Shown piece by piece: positions 62,059-64,000 of a stretch of DNA of 64,000 nt (within the stretch, counting starts at the first letter, position 1; every line of letters starts with the position of its first letter). Made by a program: the position numbers and the translations under genes. The notes under the pieces are model-generated. The model was given only the letters and a program-made list of their open reading frames with translations, did no database searches and was not told the origin of the DNA. Source of the DNA: Arsenicicoccus cauae (GTDB lineage Bacteria; Actinomycetota; Actinomycetes; Actinomycetales; Dermatophilaceae); contig NZ_WLVL01000004.1 of NCBI RefSeq assembly GCF_009707125.1, forward strand, positions 1 through 64,000, given 5' to 3'.

Positions 62059-62658
62059 TCAGGGGGGAGGTCGCCTGGAGGCCCCGGCGAGGCGCAGGGC
62101 CAGCGTGGTGAAGTGGTCGGCCACGGTCTGCGCCGTCCACGACCCGTCGTCACTCCACCAGCGGGCCACGTCAACGCCCAGCGAGATGAGGGCGGTCACC
62201 GTCATCCGGGGCTGGTCGGTCTCGAACTCCCCGGACGCCACCCCGGCCTCCACCACGGACCGGAAGACGTCGGTGATCTGGCGGCGGAGGTCCCCGACCT
62301 CGGCCAGGTGCTCCGGCGTCAGCGCGTCCAGCTCGTAGTTGACGATCCGCGAGACCGTGTGCCGCTCGGCGTGCGTCAGGACCCAGGCGTGCACGAGCGC
62401 CCGCAGCTGCTCGGTGGGGGTCTCGCCTGTCGCCACGGCCTCCTGCGCCAGCCGCAGCACCTCGGCGTGCCCCTCCAGCGAGAGGGCGTGCAGCAGCGAC
62501 TCCTTGCTGGCGTGATGGACATAGACGGCGGCCGGGCTCATCCCGGCGGCCGCGGCGATGTCGCGGGTCGTCGTCGCGTGGAAGCCCTTGGCGGCGAAGG
62601 AGTGCAGCGCCGCGGCCTTGATGCGGTGGCGCGCGTCGCGGGTCGGGCCGGGCGGCAT
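62059..62658 (-). CDS. TetR/AcrR family regulator (fatty-acid/acyl-CoA type)
   Basis: A 199-residue TetR protein with a clear HTH (RHRIKAAALHSFAAKGFHATTTRDIAAAAGMSPAAVYVHHASKESLL in parts, residues 8-53). It lies divergent to an acyl-CoA dehydrogenase gene, an arrangement common for regulators such as KstR2, FadR-like or LiuR-like proteins. The GAGAGGGG site supports the ATG at 62658 (MPPGPTRDA) over 62676. Two palindromes lie between the genes. Confidence 0.9.
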   Translation of the reverse strand: MPPGPTRDARHRIKAAALHSFAAKGFHATTTRDIAAAAGMSPAAVYVHHASKESLLHALSLEGHAEVLRLAQEAVATGETPTEQLRALVHAWVLTHAERHTVSRIVNYELDALTPEHLAEVGDLRRQITDVFRSVVEAGVASGEFETDQPRMTVTALISLGVDVARWWSDDGSWTAQTVADHFTTLALRLAGASRRPPP

Positions 62659-62680
62659 AAGGATCACCCCTCTCACCTCT

Positions 62681-62698
62681 TGACCCGGGCCTGGGTCA
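62681..62698. promoter_or_regulatory. 18-bp palindrome TGACCC-N6-GGGTCA
   Basis: TGACCC and GGGTCA are exact inverted repeats with the middle GGGCCT almost symmetric. It is 24 bases above the TetR start and may be the regulator's site or that of another factor. Confidence 0.45.
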
Positions 62699-62724
62699 TG
62701 GGTGATTCTCTAGCGAGACCATGA

Positions 62725-62742
62725 ACTAAGCAAGCGCTTAGT
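62725..62742. promoter_or_regulatory. 18-bp palindrome ACTAAGC-N4-GCTTAGT, TetR operator candidate
   Basis: A perfect 7-bp inverted repeat, AT-rich for this genome, between the regulator (start 62658) and the acyl-CoA dehydrogenase (start 62781). CTAAGC/GCTTAG cores recur in operators of TetR-type fatty-acid regulators of actinobacteria as I recall. It probably mediates repression of the dehydrogenase gene. Confidence 0.65.
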
Positions 62743-62780
62743 CAGCCCGTCCCACACGATCCGCCAGCCGAGGAGACGCG

Positions 62781-63926
62781 ATGCAGCGCACCATCTACGA
62801 CGAGGACCACGAGGCCTTCCGACAGTCCGTCAAGGAGTTCGTGGACCGGACCCTCGCGCCCCGGGCGGAGGAGATGATCCGGGACCACGTCATCGCCCGA
62901 GACATCTGGGAGGAGGCCGGGGCCCAGGGCTTCTTCGGCCTCAGCATCCCGGAGGAGTATGGCGGCGCCGGCATCGACGACTACCGCTTCAACGCCGTCT
63001 TCGCCGAGGAGATCGGCAGGTTCACCAACGCCGCCGGCTCGTGCTTCGGCATCCACGCCGACATCACCGCCCCCTATCTCGTGCACCTCGGCACCGAGGA
63101 GCAGAAGCAGCGGTGGCTGCCCGACGTCGCCGCCGGCAAGAAGATCATGGCCATCGGGATGACCGAGCCCTCCGGCGGCTCCGACCTGGCAGCGCTGAAG
63201 TCCACCGCCGTCCGCGACGGCGACGACTGGGTCATCAACGGCTCCAAGACCTTCATCACCAACGGCCACCAGTGCGACCTCGCCGTCGTCGCCGTCCGCA
63301 CCGACCCCACCAAGGGCGCCAAGGGCATCTCGTTGTTCGTCCTCGAGGCAGGCATGGAGGGCTTCACCAAGGGCAACAAGCTCGACAAGGTCGGCCAGGA
63401 GGAGTCCGACACCTCCGAGCTGTTCTTCGAGAACGTCCGCGTCAGCAACGACCACCTCCTCGGGCCCGAGGGGATGGGCTTCATCGAGATGATGAAGCAC
63501 CTGCCGCAGGAGCGCCTCGGTGCCGCCGTCGGCAACCTCGCCAACGCCCGCCAGATCCTCGCCGAGACGATCCAGTACACCAAGGACCGCAAGGCCTTCG
63601 GCCAGCCCATCGGCACCTTCCAGCACAACAAGTTCAAGATCGCCGAGATGGTCACCAAGTGCGAGGTCACCCAGGCCTTCATCGACCAGTGCGTGATCGC
63701 GCACTCCGAGGGCACCCTCACCGCCGTGGACGCGGCCAAGGCCAAGTGGTGGGCGAGCGAGGTGCAGTGCGCCGTCCTCGACGAGTGCGTCCAGCTCCAC
63801 GGAGGCTACGGCTACATGAACGAGTATCGCGTCGCCCGCGCCTGGCGCGACGCCCGCGTCCACAAGATCTGGGCGGGCAGCAACGAGATCATGAAGGAGC
63901 TCATCGGGCGCGACCTGGGCCTCTAG
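62781..63926 (+). CDS. Acyl-CoA dehydrogenase
   Basis: A 381-residue flavoenzyme that introduces a trans-2 double bond into an acyl-CoA, passing electrons to ETF. Typical segments: GFFGLSIPEEYGGAGI (N-terminal domain), MAIGMTEPSGGSDLAALKSTA (FAD/substrate site), FGQPIGTFQ, and QLHGGYGYMNEYRVARAWRD near the C-terminus; the catalytic Glu region AGSNEIM is present. GAGGAGA precedes the ATG. It is divergent from a TetR regulator. Chain length specificity unknown; long-chain or branched-chain types are possible. Confidence 0.95.
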   Translation: MQRTIYDEDHEAFRQSVKEFVDRTLAPRAEEMIRDHVIARDIWEEAGAQGFFGLSIPEEYGGAGIDDYRFNAVFAEEIGRFTNAAGSCFGIHADITAPYLVHLGTEEQKQRWLPDVAAGKKIMAIGMTEPSGGSDLAALKSTAVRDGDDWVINGSKTFITNGHQCDLAVVAVRTDPTKGAKGISLFVLEAGMEGFTKGNKLDKVGQEESDTSELFFENVRVSNDHLLGPEGMGFIEMMKHLPQERLGAAVGNLANARQILAETIQYTKDRKAFGQPIGTFQHNKFKIAEMVTKCEVTQAFIDQCVIAHSEGTLTAVDAAKAKWWASEVQCAVLDECVQLHGGYGYMNEYRVARAWRDARVHKIWAGSNEIMKELIGRDLGL

Positions 63927-63939
63927 GGCTTGTCCGTAT

Positions 63940-63956
63940 GACGCCTGCGCGGCGTC
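63940..63956 (+). terminator. Weak hairpin after the acyl-CoA dehydrogenase gene
   Basis: GACGCC pairs with GGCGTC around TGCGC, 14 bases past the stop. The 6-bp stem makes this a low-confidence terminator. Confidence 0.35.
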
Positions 63957-64000
63957 GTCTGGGTGTACCGGCCGCGGCCTACCATCCGCCGCTCGTCCCT

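Overview
The window is high-GC DNA with GTG/TTG starts, many leaderless-looking promoters, an ANTAR regulator, a mycothiol-type PIG-L deacetylase and a BioQ-like biotin regulator. Together these point to an actinobacterial chromosome. A Micrococcales/Intrasporangiaceae-like host is my inference, not something the sequence proves. I see no phage, plasmid, IS, CRISPR, rRNA or tRNA genes. Gene order is mostly short operons of housekeeping, transport and stress genes, with a noticeable number of decayed gene fragments and several arrays of short repeats.

Layout. 0-3 kb: an SDR oxidoreductase, a small unknown gene, a GNAT acetyltransferase and a cyclophilin that lacks its catalytic core. 3-8.5 kb: a complete peptide-type ABC importer (lipoprotein, two permeases, one double ATPase) in overlapping genes. 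8.5-17 kb: a bacterial carnitine-acyltransferase homologue, two DoxX-like membrane proteins, a secreted polysaccharide deacetylase, an ExoIII-family nuclease, a stand-alone LigD polymerase domain and a membrane protein. 17-24 kb: a pair of CNNM/CorC-type transporters, a DUF6394 protein next to a K+ channel with RCK domains, and a NarL-type two-component system. 24-35 kb: a GAP-family membrane protein, a GT39 glycosyltransferase, a VOC protein divergent from its likely TetR regulator, a CarH-like B12-binding protein without HTH, a SWIM/SNF2 helicase and two DUF4328 proteins. 35-44 kb: citrate synthase, alpha/beta hydrolase, YceI, a truncated permease, aldo/keto reductase, PIG-L deacetylase and an APC permease. 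44-55 kb: small regulators, an aromatic-acid-exporter-like protein, a methyltransferase, a GAF-ANTAR protein, a SAM-I riboswitch with metB, a DUF305 lipoprotein, and bioB divergent from a bioQ-like TetR gene. 55-64 kb: aminodeoxychorismate lyase, MFS, acetyltransferase, ZIP transporter, DUF389, AI-2E family exporter, and a TetR gene divergent from an acyl-CoA dehydrogenase.

The most unusual element is a family of 50-bp tandem repeats at five places (about 13.5, 16.9, 40.05, 50.9 and 62.0 kb). Each array begins at or within a few bases of the stop codon of a gene and runs in the same direction as that gene. Successive units can pair as hairpins, and the stem changes on both sides at once between arrays (GGTCGATG/CATCGACC versus GGCTGATG/CATCAGCC), which suggests selection for RNA structure. 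One array has apparently removed the stop codon of the ExoIII gene; another lies next to a permease gene that has lost its first half. A separate 52-bp repeat lies downstream of citrate synthase. The 8-mer GTATG(A/C)CG is also strongly over-represented across the window.

Coordinates of coding features include the stop codon. Function calls rest on motif recognition by eye; no database search was possible.
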